From: Cellulosimicrobium terreum
GTDB lineage: Bacteria; Actinomycetota; Actinomycetes; Actinomycetales; Cellulomonadaceae
Direction of reading: 5' to 3'
DNA: 64,000 nt
Assembly (NCBI GenBank): GCA_014803435.1
Contig: JACYFD010000005.1
Coordinates: 461,049-525,048 of the forward strand
Shown here piece after piece: positions 19,493 to 29,425 of the stretch. The notes beneath the pieces are model-generated. The model searched no databases. It saw nothing but the letters and a program-made list of their open reading frames with translations, and was not told the origin of the DNA. Numbering within the stretch: position 1 is the first letter of the stretch; every line of letters starts with the position of its first letter. The position numbers and the translations under genes were made by a program.

Positions 19493-20653
19493 TCAGTGGT
19501 GGACGAGGAGCGGGACGCGCATCTCGGTCTCGGTGAGCGAGCCGTGCACGCCCACGAGCCCGAGCGATGCCGGGGTCTGGGTCTGCGAGTCCACGACGGT
19601 CGCGCGCCCGCGCATCGCGACGACCACGTCACCGGTGGCGGCGACGGCGCCGGGACGCGGGTCAGGACCGAGCAGACCGCGCGCGAGCAGGTCGTCACGC
19701 TCGAGCACGAGCGCATGCTCCCTGAGGACGTCGCGCCAGCGGGCGGCGACGTCGCCCGTCCTGCCCGGCTCGGTGTAGACGTGCACGGCCCGCGGCTCGC
19801 CACCGACCAGCCGGACGTCCCGGGCCAGGGTGGCGTCCGTCGTGGCGTCCCAGCGCAGGGCCGGGTCGACGTCGACCATGCCGTGGTCCGCGGTGACGAG
19901 CAGGAGCGTGCCGCGGGGCAGGGACCGCGCGAGCCGCGCGAGCTCGCCGTCCGCGGCCTCGAGGGCGTCCCCCCACTGCCACGACCCGCAGCCGTGGTGG
20001 TGGCCCACCTTGTCCACGTCCGCCCAGTACAGGTAGACCAGGCCCGGCCGTGCCAGCGCGCGGACGGCCGCGTCGACACGCTGCGCGAGCGACTCCGCAG
20101 CCCGGTAGGTCGCGCCCCGCAGCGCGGCGAGCGTCATGCCGGACCCGGCGAACCGAGCCGGGCCGGTCGAGCAGACCGCGACGCCCGCACCGGCAGCGAC
20201 CTCGAGCAGCGGCGGCTCGAGCTGCAGCTCCTGGGGCGGCGGCGCCCCGTCCCACGAGACCATGTTGGCGAGCCCGCCGGTGTCGGGGTTGCGCTGGGTG
20301 TACCCGAGCATCGACGTGCGCCCTGGCGCGGTGCCGGTGCCGAACGCACCGATCGCGGCCGCCGTCGTGCTCGGGAACGTCGACGTGAGGCCGCGCGCCT
20401 CGGGGAGCAGGGACCGCAGGAACGGTGCGTGCCCGGAGCGCTCGGCCAGGTTGCGGTGGCCGAGCCCGTCGACGAGCACGACGCACACGCGCTCGGCGTG
20501 CGGCAGCCCGAGCGCGCTCCGCGCCACCTCGCTCCGCTGGCGCGTGGCGGTGGACACGTCGACGCCCAGGGCGCCGAGGGCGCCGGGCAGGACGGCGGCG
20601 AGGCCGCCGGTCCCGTGGTCGGGGGCGAGGAGCCCTGCGGGGAGCGCGTTCAC
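19493..20653 (-). CDS. Alkaline phosphatase superfamily nucleotide pyrophosphatase/phosphodiesterase
   Basis: A 386-residue protein of the type I phosphodiesterase family. Metal-binding and nucleophile motifs are in order: VLVDGLGHRN (first Asp), TSTFPSTTAAA (Thr nucleophile), WADVDKVGHHHG and TADHGMVDVD (Asp/His ligands). There is no signal peptide, so it should act in the cytosol on nucleotide or nucleotide-sugar phosphodiesters. The GTG start overlaps the stop of the DUF5998 gene by four bases (GTGA), indicating coupling. Start chosen by that overlap. Substrate unknown. Confidence 0.88.
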   Translation of the reverse strand: MNALPAGLLAPDHGTGGLAAVLPGALGALGVDVSTATRQRSEVARSALGLPHAERVCVVLVDGLGHRNLAERSGHAPFLRSLLPEARGLTSTFPSTTAAAIGAFGTGTAPGRTSMLGYTQRNPDTGGLANMVSWDGAPPPQELQLEPPLLEVAAGAGVAVCSTGPARFAGSGMTLAALRGATYRAAESLAQRVDAAVRALARPGLVYLYWADVDKVGHHHGCGSWQWGDALEAADGELARLARSLPRGTLLLVTADHGMVDVDPALRWDATTDATLARDVRLVGGEPRAVHVYTEPGRTGDVAARWRDVLREHALVLERDDLLARGLLGPDPRPGAVAATGDVVVAMRGRATVVDSQTQTPASLGLVGVHGSLTETEMRVPLLVHH

Positions 20654-21243
20654 CTCGGAGTGCGGTATGCGGTCGCTCGGGAGAGCGCGCGGGCGAAGTC
20701 GACGGCGGCGCGCACGGCGGCGCTCCCCTCGGCCTCCGCGCTGACGCGCACCACGACGTCGTCGGGCGTGATCTGCCCCGTCAGCCCGTGGTCGGCGTCG
20801 CACGACGGATCCGGGCACTGGGCGGGCTCGAGGTCGACGCGCGACACCGCGCCCCAGCCGAGCGCCAGCGTCACCTCGAGCGGCGGCGTGCCGGCGTGGT
20901 ACGACTGCGGCTCGGCGACGACATGGGTGAGGGAGACGGACCGCACCTCGGCCAGCGGGACCGACTCGGTCGTGGCCGCGGCCGAGGCAGAGGGGTTCTC
21001 GCTGTCCGCCGGGTGGTCGTCGACGTGCGACGTCACGAGCCGGCTCGGGGTGAGCACGAGGACGGTGAGGTGTCGGCGCACCTCGGACGCGTCGAACGTC
21101 GTCTCCGGCAGGACGAGGTGGGAGACGATCTCCTCGCCGGCGACAGCGACGTCGAGGACGTCCGCGACGAGCTCGGGGTAGTACCCCGCGCGATGGAGCT
21201 GGGCGGTCAGGTCGGTCCAGGCGTCGGGGGCTGCAGAGGGCAC
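20650..21243 (-). CDS. DUF5998 protein
   Basis: A 197-residue cytosolic protein: WTDLTAQLHRAGYYPELVADVLDVAVAGEEIVSHLVLPETTFD, then VRRHLTVLVLTPSRLVTSHVDDH and CPDPSCDADHGLTGQITPDDVVVRVSA. This arrangement is that of DUF5998, an actinobacterial family next to the phosphodiesterase gene. Function unknown; the PH-like 'LTVLVLTPSRLV' pattern suggests a binding fold. Start: GTG at 21243; an upstream ATG at 21294 would add a poorly conserved basic stretch and overlap the next gene, so it was not used. Confidence 0.78.
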   Translation of the reverse strand: MPSAAPDAWTDLTAQLHRAGYYPELVADVLDVAVAGEEIVSHLVLPETTFDASEVRRHLTVLVLTPSRLVTSHVDDHPADSENPSASAAATTESVPLAEVRSVSLTHVVAEPQSYHAGTPPLEVTLALGWGAVSRVDLEPAQCPDPSCDADHGLTGQITPDDVVVRVSAEAEGSAAVRAAVDFARALSRATAYRTPR

Positions 21244-21290
21244 CCGCGCATTCTCCCACCTGCGCGCGGGGTGGGGCCAACGACGACCGG

Positions 21291-24089
21291 TCATCCCGGC
21301 AGCGCGCGCCGCAGCGCGTCCGCGCGCTGGGCGTCGGCGAGGCGGACGCGCGCGCTGAGCACGGTCGCCCGGCGCTCCGACACCACGACCGGGTACAGCT
21401 CGAGGCTGCGCACCTCCGGCAGGTCGTCGGCCAGGACCGACACCCGGGCGAGCACGTCCTCCAGGGCGGCCGTGGCCACGACGGGCGTGCCCATGTACCC
21501 GAAGAGCCGCGGGGCGGCCCGGACGGACCTCACCATCGTGGCGACGTCGACGTCGGTGAGCGGCGGGACAGCGTCGGCGACGTCCGCGAGGAGGTCCACC
21601 GCGTCCCCCGCCAGCCCGAAGGAGACGACCGGGCCGAACAGCTGGTCCTCGGCGGACCGGACCACGCACGCCACACCCGTCTCGACCATCGCCTGCACCT
21701 CCAGCGACCCGTCCGCCGACCCGGGCAGCGCCGCCGCGAGCGTGCTGCGCATCTGGGCGACGGCGGACCGCAGGTCGGCCTCGTCGGCCAGGCTGAGACG
21801 GACCCCGCCGAGGTCCGCGCGGTGGCGCAGCGCCGCGGCCGTGCTCTTGAGCGCGACGGGCCAGCCCACGTCGCGCGCTGCGGCGACGGCCTCGTCCGCG
21901 GTGCGCACGCGGCGAGACGGGTGCACCTGGATCCCGTAGCAGCCGAGCAGCTGGGCGACCGCCTCGGGCCCGAGCTCGACCTCGACGGCGTCGTCCGCCT
22001 CGGCGAGCGCGCGCGCCACGAGCGCGCGCGCGGCCCGTGTCGACCGGGCGTCCACGCCCGTCGGCGCGACCGTCGTGCCGTGGTCGGCCTCGCGCCACCG
22101 TGCGTACTGCACGACGGCGCCGAGCGCGGCGACCGCGTCCTCGGGCGTGGAGTACGCCGGGACGTGCCGCACGGGGGCGTCCCGGTCGTCCTGGTCGTGC
22201 GGGTCGGGGGCCGCGAGCTCCGCCGTGATGCCGTGCAGCCCGAGCATGCTCGCGACGGTCGTGCGACCGGTGCGGGCGGCCGCGCCGGCGATCGCCTCGG
22301 AGACCTCGGCACGACGCGGGCGGGCGACCGGCACCTGGACCGCCACGACCACGTCGCACGCGTCCGGCTCGTACAGCGCGCCGACGGCGGTGCCGATCTG
22401 CTCGTGCGTCGCGTCCTCCGGCAGGAAGTCCGAGCGGGCCACGACGAGTCCCGCGGAGGCGACGGCCTCGGCGACGAGCGCGGCGAGCGACGCGGAGCTC
22501 GCGAGGATCCCCACCCGTCGTCCCGTCGGCAGCGGCTGGTGCGCGAGCAGCTGGGCGATGTCGATCATGTGGTGGGTGTTCTCGGCACGGATGACGCCCG
22601 ACTGGCGCAGCATCTCCTCGAGCGTGCGGCGCGGGGCGCGGGTCGAGCGCACCGCGTGGCCGGGAGGGACGACGTGGCCGCTGCGTCCGGCCGTGACGAC
22701 CACGACCGGCTTGACGGACGCGAGCCGCCGCGCGATGCGCGAGAACTTGCGAGGATTGCCGATCGACTCGAGGTACAGGCAGACGACCTGCGTGGACGGG
22801 TCCTCCTGCCAGTACTGCATGAGGTCGTTGCCGGACACGTCGGCGCGGTGCCCGGCGGACAGGAACGACGAGACGCCAAGCCCGCGTCGCGTCGTCGTCG
22901 CGAGCAGCGTGACCGCCATGGGGGCGGACTGGCTGAAGAGGCCGACGACGCCGGGCAGGGGGACGTCGTCGGCGAGCGTGGCGGCGAGCGCCGGCCGGGC
23001 GGGGTCGGTCCCGCGCCGGAGGAGGCCGTAGCTCGCCGGGCCGACCACGCGGAGCCCGGCGGTGTGCGCGGCGCGCAGGAGCTCGCGCCGCAGCGCGAGC
23101 CCGTCGGGCCCGGTCTCGGCGTAGCCGGCGGACAGCACGACGACGCCCCGCACGGCGAGCCGGGCGAGGTGGCGGACCGCGTCGATGGCCTCGCGCGGCG
23201 CGAGCGCCACGACCGCCAGGTCGACGGGTCCTGGCACCTCGGCCAGGTTCGCGTGCGCACGGACGTGGTCCGCGCCGTCGGGCACCGCGTCCGTGTCGAG
23301 GCCCGTGACGTGCACGACCGCGCAGCTCGAGCGGGCGAGCGCCACGAGCGCGCGGCGGGCGAGCACGTGGTCGATCCCCGCGACGTGCCCGGCGCCAGGT
23401 CCGACGAGCACGACGCTCGACGCCCCGAGGAGACCCTGCATGCTGCGTGCCTCGGCCCGGTGCTCGCGGTCCGCCATGACGGCGCGCGACCGCTCCGTCG
23501 GGTCGAGGTCGACGCTCACGAGGACGAACCCGTCGTCCATGTGCTGCTGCACGCGGTACCCCGCCTCCCGGAAGACGCCGAGCATCCTGCCGTTCTGCGG
23601 GAGCACCTCGGCCGTGAACCGCCGCACGCCGCGCTCGCGCGCAGCGGCGGCGACGTGCTCGAGGAGCACGGACCCGAGGCCCCGCCCCTGCGCCGAGTCG
23701 GCGATGTTGAACGCGACCTCGGCCTCGTGCGCCGAGGTCCGGTCGAAGCGTGCGACGCCGACGATGTCCTCGTCCCCGTCGTCGGGCTCGTCCGGGTCGT
23801 GCACCCCCTCGTCCGCGCCGCGGGGGCGGACGGCGACGATCGCGACGCGGTCGTGGTGGTCGACGCGGGTGAACCGCTCCAGGTCCCGGGCCGAGAGGCG
23901 CTCCATCGGCGCAAAGAAGCGCAGGTACGTGGAACGTTCGGACTGCGCGACGTGGAAGCGCTGGAGCGCGTCGGCGTCGTCCGGGCGGATGGGCCGGACG
24001 TGGGTGGTGCTGCCGTCGCGCAGGACGACGTCCGCCTCCCACTCGACGGGGTAGTCCCCCGCGGCCTGCGTCCGGGCGTCCTCGCTCAC
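21291..24089 (-). CDS. GNAT / acyl-CoA-synthetase-like protein lysine acetyltransferase (Pat type)
   Basis: A 932-residue two-domain protein. Residues 20-200 are a GNAT acetyltransferase ([17 protein letters not shown] is the acetyl-CoA loop) with an acidic insert ([11 protein letters not shown]). Residues 225-930 resemble the CoA-binding, ligase-CoA and ATP-grasp domains of NDP-forming acyl-CoA synthetases. The GNAT-first order is that of Streptomyces lividans PatA, the reverse of Salmonella Pat. These enzymes acetylate acyl-CoA synthetases and other metabolic proteins. At the ligase site the usual 'SHTG' phospho-His motif is replaced ([10 protein letters not shown], around 22640), so the ligase half probably senses rather than catalyses. 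Start: GTG six bases after TAGCCT. Confidence 0.88.
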   Translation of the reverse strand: MSEDARTQAAGDYPVEWEADVVLRDGSTTHVRPIRPDDADALQRFHVAQSERSTYLRFFAPMERLSARDLERFTRVDHHDRVAIVAVRPRGADEGVHDPDEPDDGDEDIVGVARFDRTSAHEAEVAFNIADSAQGRGLGSVLLEHVAAAARERGVRRFTAEVLPQNGRMLGVFREAGYRVQQHMDDGFVLVSVDLDPTERSRAVMADREHRAEARSMQGLLGASSVVLVGPGAGHVAGIDHVLARRALVALARSSCAVVHVTGLDTDAVPDGADHVRAHANLAEVPGPVDLAVVALAPREAIDAVRHLARLAVRGVVVLSAGYAETGPDGLALRRELLRAAHTAGLRVVGPASYGLLRRGTDPARPALAATLADDVPLPGVVGLFSQSAPMAVTLLATTTRRGLGVSSFLSAGHRADVSGNDLMQYWQEDPSTQVVCLYLESIGNPRKFSRIARRLASVKPVVVVTAGRSGHVVPPGHAVRSTRAPRRTLEEMLRQSGVIRAENTHHMIDIAQLLAHQPLPTGRRVGILASSASLAALVAEAVASAGLVVARSDFLPEDATHEQIGTAVGALYEPDACDVVVAVQVPVARPRRAEVSEAIAGAAARTGRTTVASMLGLHGITAELAAPDPHDQDDRDAPVRHVPAYSTPEDAVAALGAVVQYARWREADHGTTVAPTGVDARSTRAARALVARALAEADDAVEVELGPEAVAQLLGCYGIQVHPSRRVRTADEAVAAARDVGWPVALKSTAAALRHRADLGGVRLSLADEADLRSAVAQMRSTLAAALPGSADGSLEVQAMVETGVACVVRSAEDQLFGPVVSFGLAGDAVDLLADVADAVPPLTDVDVATMVRSVRAAPRLFGYMGTPVVATAALEDVLARVSVLADDLPEVRSLELYPVVVSERRATVLSARVRLADAQRADALRRALPG

Positions 24090-24095
24090 TCCCCC

Positions 24096-24101
24096 AGGCT
24101 A
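24096..24101 (-). promoter_or_regulatory. -10 box of the acetyltransferase gene
   Basis: TAGCCT (minus strand), six bases from the GTG at 24089. The spacer GGGGGA could also act as a weak ribosome site. Confidence 0.5.
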
Positions 24102-24188
24102 TGCGGTGGGTCCGACGGTGCGCCTGCGCCACCCCGCGCCCGCCAGGACGGACAATGGCCTGCGGGACGCCATGTCGTACGCGTCGGC

Positions 24189-24194
24189 TACCCT
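24189..24194 (+). promoter_or_regulatory. -10 box of the topoisomerase gene
   Basis: TACCCT on the plus strand would place the transcript start near 24203. An in-frame GTG sits exactly there, but the ATG at 24275 is the better supported start. Confidence 0.4.
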
Positions 24195-24274
24195 CGCGTG
24201 CGGTGGCCGACCTGCACGAGCAGACGCCGCCCGAGATCAGCTGCACCCCCCGACCGGCAGGAGCCCGCACGACC

Positions 24275-26725
24275 ATGGCGCGCAAGCCCTCGACCCCCTC
24301 GCTGGACCCGGCCGAGGTGAACGAGACCATCGTCGACGTCGACGTGACCACGGAGATGGAGACGTCGTTCCTCGAGTACGCCTACTCCGTCATCTACTCG
24401 CGCGCGCTGCCGGACGCCCGGGACGGTCTCAAGCCGGTGCAGCGCCGGATCCTGTACATGATGGCCGACATGGGGCTGCGGCCCGACCGCGCGCACGTGA
24501 AGTCCGCGCGGGTCGTCGGCGAGGTCATGGGCAAGCTCCACCCGCACGGCGACAGCGCGATCTACGACGCGCTCGTGCGCCTCTCCCAGGACTTCTCGCT
24601 CCGCCTGCCGATGGTCGACGGGCACGGCAACTTCGGCACGCTCGACGACGGCCCGGCCGCCTCCCGGTACACCGAGGCACGTCTCGCACCACCGGCGCTC
24701 GCGATGACGACGAACCTCGACGAGGACGTCGTCGACTTCGTGCCGAACTACGACAACAAGCTCAGCCAGCCCGAGGTGCTGCCCGCGGCGATCCCCAACC
24801 TGCTGGTCAACGGCGCGTCGGGCATCGCGGTGGGTATGGCGACCAACATGGCGCCGCACAACCTCGTCGAGGTGATCGCAGCGGCACGCCACCTCGTGGC
24901 CCACCCGGACGCGGACCTCGACGCGATCGGGCGGTTCGTCCCCGGTCCGGACCTGCCGACGGGCGGGAAGATCGTGGGGCTCGACGGCGTCCGGGACGCC
25001 TACCGGACGGGTCGCGGGTCGTTCCGCACGCGCGCGACGGCGCGGGTCGAGGACGTCACGCCGCGGCGCAAGGGCATCGTCATCACCGAGCTGCCGTACC
25101 TGGTGGGCCCGGAGAAGGTGATCGAGAAGATCGCCGAGGGCGTCAAGGCGAAGAAGATCCAGGGCGTGTCCGCCGCGACGGACCTCACGGACCGCGCGCA
25201 CGGCCTGCGGATCGTGGTCGAGATCAAGACCGGGTTCAACCCGGAGGCGGTGCTGGAGCAGCTGTACAAGCACACGCCGCTCGAGGACTCGTTCGGCATG
25301 AACAACGTCGCGCTGGTCGACGGCCAGCCCCGCACGCTCGGACTGCTCGAGCTGCTGCGCGTGTGGGTGGACCACCGCATCGACGTGGTGCGCCGGCGCT
25401 CCGCGTTCCGCCTGCGCAAGCGGACCGAGCGCCTGCACCTCGTGGACGGCCTCCTCGTCGCGATCGTCGACATCGACGAGGTCATCCAGGTCATCCGCAC
25501 GTCGGACGACACGGGCATCGCGCGCACGCGCCTGCAGGACGTGTTCGACCTGTCGCAGCCGCAGGCGGACTACATCCTCGAGCTGCAGCTGCGGCGCCTG
25601 ACGAAGTTCTCGCGCATCGAGCTCGAGAAGGAGCAGGAGCAGCTGCGCGCGGAGATCGCCGCGCTGCAGGAGATCCTCGGCGACGACGTTCGGCTGCGGA
25701 AGGTCGTCTCCGACGAGATGGCCGACGCCGCGACGACGTACGGCACCCCGCGGCGCACGGTTCTCCTCGAGTCCGCGGGCCAGACGGCGACGACCTCCGC
25801 GGCCGTCCCGCTCGAGGTCGCGGACACCCCGTGCTGGGTCCTGTTCTCGGCGACGGGCCTGCTCGCGCGCACGAGCGACGAGACCGAGCCTGCTCGCTCG
25901 GGGTCGCGGTCCGCGCACGACGTGCTGCGTGGGCGCGTGCGCACGACGGCGCGCGGCGACGTGGGCCTCGTCACCGACCGGGGTCGCATGGTGCGGGTGT
26001 CCGTGCTGGACCTGCCCGCGCTGCCGCCCACCGACGGCGCGCCGAGCCTGTCGGGCGGCGTCCCGCTCGCGGAGGTCGTCGGGCTCGAGCCTGGCGAGCA
26101 GGCCGTGACGATCACCTCGCTGGCCCCGGACGCTCCCCCGCTCGCGCTCGGGACCGCACAGGGCGTGGTCAAGCGCCTGGCGCCGGGCGACGTGCCAGGC
26201 AACCGCGACGCGTGGGAGGTCATCGCCCTCAAGGACGGCGACGTCGTGGTCGGTGCGGCGCCCGCGACCGACGACGACGAGCTGGTCCTCGTCAGCTCCG
26301 ACGCCTCGCTGCTGCACTTCGACGCCGCTGCGGTGCGCCCCCAGGGTCGTGCGGCCGGTGGCATGGCCGGCATCCGCCTGGCGGCCGGTCAGCGGGTCGC
26401 GTTCTTCGGTGTCGTCCCGGCCGACGTCCGCGACCTCACCGTCGTGGTGACCGTGTCAGGATCGTCCGACGCGTTGGCCGGCACCCAGACGGGCGCCGCG
26501 AAGGTCACGCCGTACGAGCTCTACCCCGTCAAGGGGCGGGCCACGGGCGGGGTCCGTGCGCACCGGTTCCTCAAGGGCGAGGACGCGCTGATCCTCGCCT
26601 GGGTCGGTCGGGGTCCCGCGCGCGCCACGGGCGCGGGCGGTCAGGTCGCCGACCTGCCGGACGTCGACCAGCGACGCGACGGCTCGGGAACCCCGCTGGC
26701 CGCTCCCGTCAGCGCGGTCGGATGA
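24275..26725 (+). CDS. parC: Type IIA DNA topoisomerase subunit A (ParC-like)
   Basis: An 816-residue topoisomerase breakage-reunion subunit. The N-terminal half holds the winged-helix segment [19 protein letters not shown] (quinolone-determining region, Ser and Asp present) and the catalytic Tyr in [11 protein letters not shown] tower and coiled-coil follow ([26 protein letters not shown]), then a C-terminal beta-pinwheel (about residues 495-800) without the canonical gyrase box. That absence and the separate location point to topoisomerase IV rather than gyrase A; no parE is in the window. Start: ATG at 24275 with AGGAG eleven bases upstream; a GTG at 24203 would add 24 residues. Confidence 0.9.
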   Translation: MARKPSTPSLDPAEVNETIVDVDVTTEMETSFLEYAYSVIYSRALPDARDGLKPVQRRILYMMADMGLRPDRAHVKSARVVGEVMGKLHPHGDSAIYDALVRLSQDFSLRLPMVDGHGNFGTLDDGPAASRYTEARLAPPALAMTTNLDEDVVDFVPNYDNKLSQPEVLPAAIPNLLVNGASGIAVGMATNMAPHNLVEVIAAARHLVAHPDADLDAIGRFVPGPDLPTGGKIVGLDGVRDAYRTGRGSFRTRATARVEDVTPRRKGIVITELPYLVGPEKVIEKIAEGVKAKKIQGVSAATDLTDRAHGLRIVVEIKTGFNPEAVLEQLYKHTPLEDSFGMNNVALVDGQPRTLGLLELLRVWVDHRIDVVRRRSAFRLRKRTERLHLVDGLLVAIVDIDEVIQVIRTSDDTGIARTRLQDVFDLSQPQADYILELQLRRLTKFSRIELEKEQEQLRAEIAALQEILGDDVRLRKVVSDEMADAATTYGTPRRTVLLESAGQTATTSAAVPLEVADTPCWVLFSATGLLARTSDETEPARSGSRSAHDVLRGRVRTTARGDVGLVTDRGRMVRVSVLDLPALPPTDGAPSLSGGVPLAEVVGLEPGEQAVTITSLAPDAPPLALGTAQGVVKRLAPGDVPGNRDAWEVIALKDGDVVVGAAPATDDDELVLVSSDASLLHFDAAAVRPQGRAAGGMAGIRLAAGQRVAFFGVVPADVRDLTVVVTVSGSSDALAGTQTGAAKVTPYELYPVKGRATGGVRAHRFLKGEDALILAWVGRGPARATGAGGQVADLPDVDQRRDGSGTPLAAPVSAVG

Positions 26726-27249
26726 GGGGACGCTCCCCTGACGACCTGGTCCACGCGTGGGAGCTCGAGCTCGCGACGACAGGTCGCGTGCAGGTCGCCG
26801 CGTCGAGGGGACGCATCGCGCTGCTCCTCACCGGCGCGGTCGCCTTCGTGGCCATCGGCACGTGGATGCTCGGCGACGGCCTGGGTGCGAGGATCATCGG
26901 CATCGTCGCGATCGCCTTCTTCGGTACGTGCCTGGTCATCCTGGCGGTGCGCCTCGTCCGGCCGGAGGTCCTGACCGTCACGCGCGACGGCCTGTCGTCA
27001 GGGCGCACCCGCCTCGGGTGGGGCGAGGTCGCGGTGGTCGGCATGTACGTCATGCACCGCAACCGGATCCTGGTCCTGGTCCTCGCCCCGCAGGCGGCGG
27101 TCGGTCGGGAGGGATTCTCCGCACCAGTGGGACGCATGGCCGCGCTCACGCGCCTGATCCCCGAGCCGCACGTCGCACTCCGCGGTCCCTACGCGGACGT
27201 CCCGACGCTGGTCACGTGGCTCGAGAGCGTCCGCCGTCGGGCGGTGTGA
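26722..27249 (+). CDS. Membrane-anchored PH-like protein
   Basis: A 175-residue protein with two transmembrane helices (about residues 28-47 and 53-72), then a soluble domain: [42 protein letters not shown]. The '[20 protein letters not shown]' pattern recalls bacterial PH or STM3941-like domains anchored by a helical hairpin. Function unknown. The ATG overlaps the topoisomerase stop (ATGA), so it is translationally coupled to parC. Its last 38 bases overlap the convergent YhhN gene. Confidence 0.72.
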   Translation: MRGRSPDDLVHAWELELATTGRVQVAASRGRIALLLTGAVAFVAIGTWMLGDGLGARIIGIVAIAFFGTCLVILAVRLVRPEVLTVTRDGLSSGRTRLGWGEVAVVGMYVMHRNRILVLVLAPQAAVGREGFSAPVGRMAALTRLIPEPHVALRGPYADVPTLVTWLESVRRRAV

Positions 27250-27925
27250 CGCCGACCTCGGTCGCCGCACCAGCCGCCTCGCGGACGCCGTCGCGACGTG
27301 CGACGCCCAGGACGAGCAGCGCCTGACCGACCACGTAGGTGAGCATGACCCAGAACCCCTGGCCGGGCACGTCGTACCAGGGCGCGAACGCATCGAGGGC
27401 GATGAGGGCGTCGGAGACGAGGAACACCGCACCGCCCACCGCCGCCCACCGGCCGACGCCCGTCGCCGTCACGGCCATCGCGACGAGGCACGCGCCGTAG
27501 ACCAGCACGGGAGCCAGCAGCGCTCCCGCGCCCGGCGCGCACGCGACGACGAGCCCCACGAGGACGACGACGTACGGGGCAAGAGCGAGCGGTCGGCGCA
27601 GCACGGAGTCCGCCCGGTACGGCCAGAAGGCGAGCGTGTACGTCACCTGTGCGCACAGGAAGAACCCGACCATGACGAGGAACGCGGCGTCTGGGCCCGC
27701 GAGTCGCGGCGCAGTGTCCCCCAGCCAGGAGAACCCGAGCGCGAGCAGCGTGAGACGAACCAGCAGGGACCGTCGAGGCCGCCCCCGCGTCGCGAGCCAC
27801 AGGCACGCCGCGAGCGCCGGCATGAGGAGACACTGAGTCACGTCGGCGAGGACGCTGAGCCCGGCGAGCTGCGCGCCGAGGTGAGCGACCGTGAGCAGCC
27901 CGAGCAGAGCCCATGCGGCGATCAT
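27212..27925 (-). CDS. YhhN/lysoplasmalogenase-family membrane protein
   Basis: A 237-residue protein with about eight transmembrane helices. The conserved acidic residues of the TMEM86/YhhN family are seen in LGFSWLGDTAPRL (about residue 70) and VFLVSDALIALD (about residue 170). Members cleave the vinyl ether bond of lysoplasmalogens. Whether this organism makes plasmalogens cannot be told here, so activity is inferred. The C-terminal 25 residues are soluble. An acyltransferase/glycosyltransferase pair involved in lipids lies close by, upstream. Confidence 0.82.
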   Translation of the reverse strand: MIAAWALLGLLTVAHLGAQLAGLSVLADVTQCLLMPALAACLWLATRGRPRRSLLVRLTLLALGFSWLGDTAPRLAGPDAAFLVMVGFFLCAQVTYTLAFWPYRADSVLRRPLALAPYVVVLVGLVVACAPGAGALLAPVLVYGACLVAMAVTATGVGRWAAVGGAVFLVSDALIALDAFAPWYDVPGQGFWVMLTYVVGQALLVLGVARRDGVREAAGAATEVGVTPPDGGRSRAT

Positions 27926-27975
27926 CTCGGGACTCCTCCAGGTCGGTCACCGGGACCGTCTCCGGCGAGACGACC

Positions 27976-28764
27976 CTACCCGCCGTGCCGTCCGGTCGTG
28001 ACTCGGTCGCGACGCCGGCGCGCCGAGAGCCCGCCCGTCGCCACGTGCCGGCCCGACTGGTCCGGGCGGTGCTGCCAGAGCAGCTCGACGCAGCGGTCGA
28101 GTCCCACGCGGTAGGCGTCCAGGAGGGCTGCGGGATCCTTGAGCTTCGGTGCGGACAGGCCGCTGTGCTCCGGTCCGGCGTTCCGTTCCCGGATCGCACG
28201 CCGTCGCGCCCCGTCCCCGAGCAGGAGCAGAAAGTACCGCACGGTCAAGAGGTCCGTCACCGCGTGCCACGCCGCCCGGGGTTCGTCCGACGCGAAGTAG
28301 ATCGAGAGCCGATTCTCGATGACCTGGCCGTGGGCGCGCATGTCGAGGTACACGGCCTCGAGCTGCTCCCGCCGTTCCTTGAGCTCGGGTGCTGTCTGCC
28401 GGTCGGCGAGCGGCACGCCGTGGGCGGCACGCCAGAATGCCTGGAGCGCGAGATACAGAGTGTTCGCCGTCGATGCCATCTCCTGGGCGAGCGTCTCGCG
28501 CAGCGACGCGACCTCCCGTCTCGCCTGGGCCCGTTGCGTGACGAACGTCGCGACGCCGAGCGCCAGGGCGGTGGTCAGGACGGGTCCGAGCACGGCGAGC
28601 GCGACCGACTGCGGGAAGCTCTGTGCGGCGTCGTCCGCGGCGGCGAGCACGAGGGACCGCACGTCTGCGACGACCACGACTCCTCCGGATGAAGTGGGGA
28701 GCATCTCCACCGTCCACTGTCGCAGTCGTGGGTCACCGGGGCCAGGCGTGTCCAGGAGATTCAC
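27976..28764 (-). CDS. Hypothetical membrane-anchored protein
   Basis: A 262-residue protein I do not recognise. One clear transmembrane segment (about residues 54-76: VALAVLGPVLTTALALGVATFV) is followed by a long charged helical region likely to form a coiled coil (RAQARREVASLRETLAQEMASTANTLYLALQAF ... ELKERREQLEAVYLDMRAHGQVIENRLSIYF). A basic C-terminus follows. It might be a sensor-like or scaffold protein. The first start (GTG 28764) overlaps the end of the acyltransferase gene by 32 bases; an internal ATG at 28704 is an alternative that removes 20 residues. Neither has a good ribosome site. Base composition here is slightly less GC-rich than in neighbours. Confidence 0.6.
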   Translation of the reverse strand: MNLLDTPGPGDPRLRQWTVEMLPTSSGGVVVVADVRSLVLAAADDAAQSFPQSVALAVLGPVLTTALALGVATFVTQRAQARREVASLRETLAQEMASTANTLYLALQAFWRAAHGVPLADRQTAPELKERREQLEAVYLDMRAHGQVIENRLSIYFASDEPRAAWHAVTDLLTVRYFLLLLGDGARRRAIRERNAGPEHSGLSAPKLKDPAALLDAYRVGLDRCVELLWQHRPDQSGRHVATGGLSARRRRDRVTTGRHGG

Positions 28765-29425
28765 CCGGAGCGATCGACGGACGCACGACCGTGTCCATCG
28801 CCTCCCGGCAGCGGGCCATGAGCCCGGCGATGTCGGCGGGTGCTGCTCCCCGAGGGTGCTCGGCTGGCAGGATCCTCAACCGGATCGGCGGCCGGGGGCG
28901 CCACCATGGTCGTCGCCCGTAGGTGAAGACCATCGGCACGACCGGCACGCCCAGACGGCAGGCGTACGCGAACGCGCCGCGCCGGAACGGCCGCAGGGTC
29001 GTGTCGTACATGAGCAGCTCGCCCTCGGGGAAGAAGTGGACGCCCTGACCGGCCCCGACGGTCCGGCGCAGCCGCGCCTCGAACGCCGAGAGCTCGCCGG
29101 GCCCTCGGGGCAGCGGGACGGCGAGCAGGTGGCTGACCAGGACGCCGGCCACGGGGAGGTGGAAGTTCTCGGGCTGGGAGACGACGGCGGCTCGCCGGCC
29201 GCGGAACTGCCCGGCGACCCACGGGCCGTCCAGGTAGTGCACGTGGTTGGCGATCGTGACGACGCCGCCGCGCTCGGCCGCGAGGTGCTCGCGCCCCGTG
29301 ACGCGCAGCCCGTGGACGACGTACCCGTACCCGCGCACGACGGCCATGGCGACGTCGAAGAAGACCGCGTCGAACCGGCTCCAGAGCTGCGGCGTCGCAG
29401 GCCCGCGCTCGGGGTCAGTGCTCAT
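28733..29425 (-). CDS. PlsC-family 1-acyl-sn-glycerol-3-phosphate acyltransferase
   Basis: A 230-residue acyltransferase. The catalytic NHVHYLDG (NHx4D, about residue 60) and the FPEGEL motif (about residue 133) are intact, with substrate-pocket VPVVPMVF near 165. Such enzymes transfer an acyl chain to lysophosphatidate or another hydroxyl on a polar lipid, at the membrane. Its ATG overlaps the end of the glycosyltransferase gene by 11 bases. The pair suggests assembly of an acylated glycolipid such as a glycosyl-diacylglycerol or mannoside; the product is unknown. A GTG at 29437 would extend it by four residues. Confidence 0.88.
   Translation of the reverse strand: MSTDPERGPATPQLWSRFDAVFFDVAMAVVRGYGYVVHGLRVTGREHLAAERGGVVTIANHVHYLDGPWVAGQFRGRRAAVVSQPENFHLPVAGVLVSHLLAVPLPRGPGELSAFEARLRRTVGAGQGVHFFPEGELLMYDTTLRPFRRGAFAYACRLGVPVVPMVFTYGRRPWWRPRPPIRLRILPAEHPRGAAPADIAGLMARCREAMDTVVRPSIAPGESPGHAWPR

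Noticed and set aside
24106..26721. Open frame in another phase throughout parC
   Set aside because: Only its last 528 bases (26722-27249) encode a plausible protein; the rest is an Arg/Ala/Gly-rich shadow of parC.
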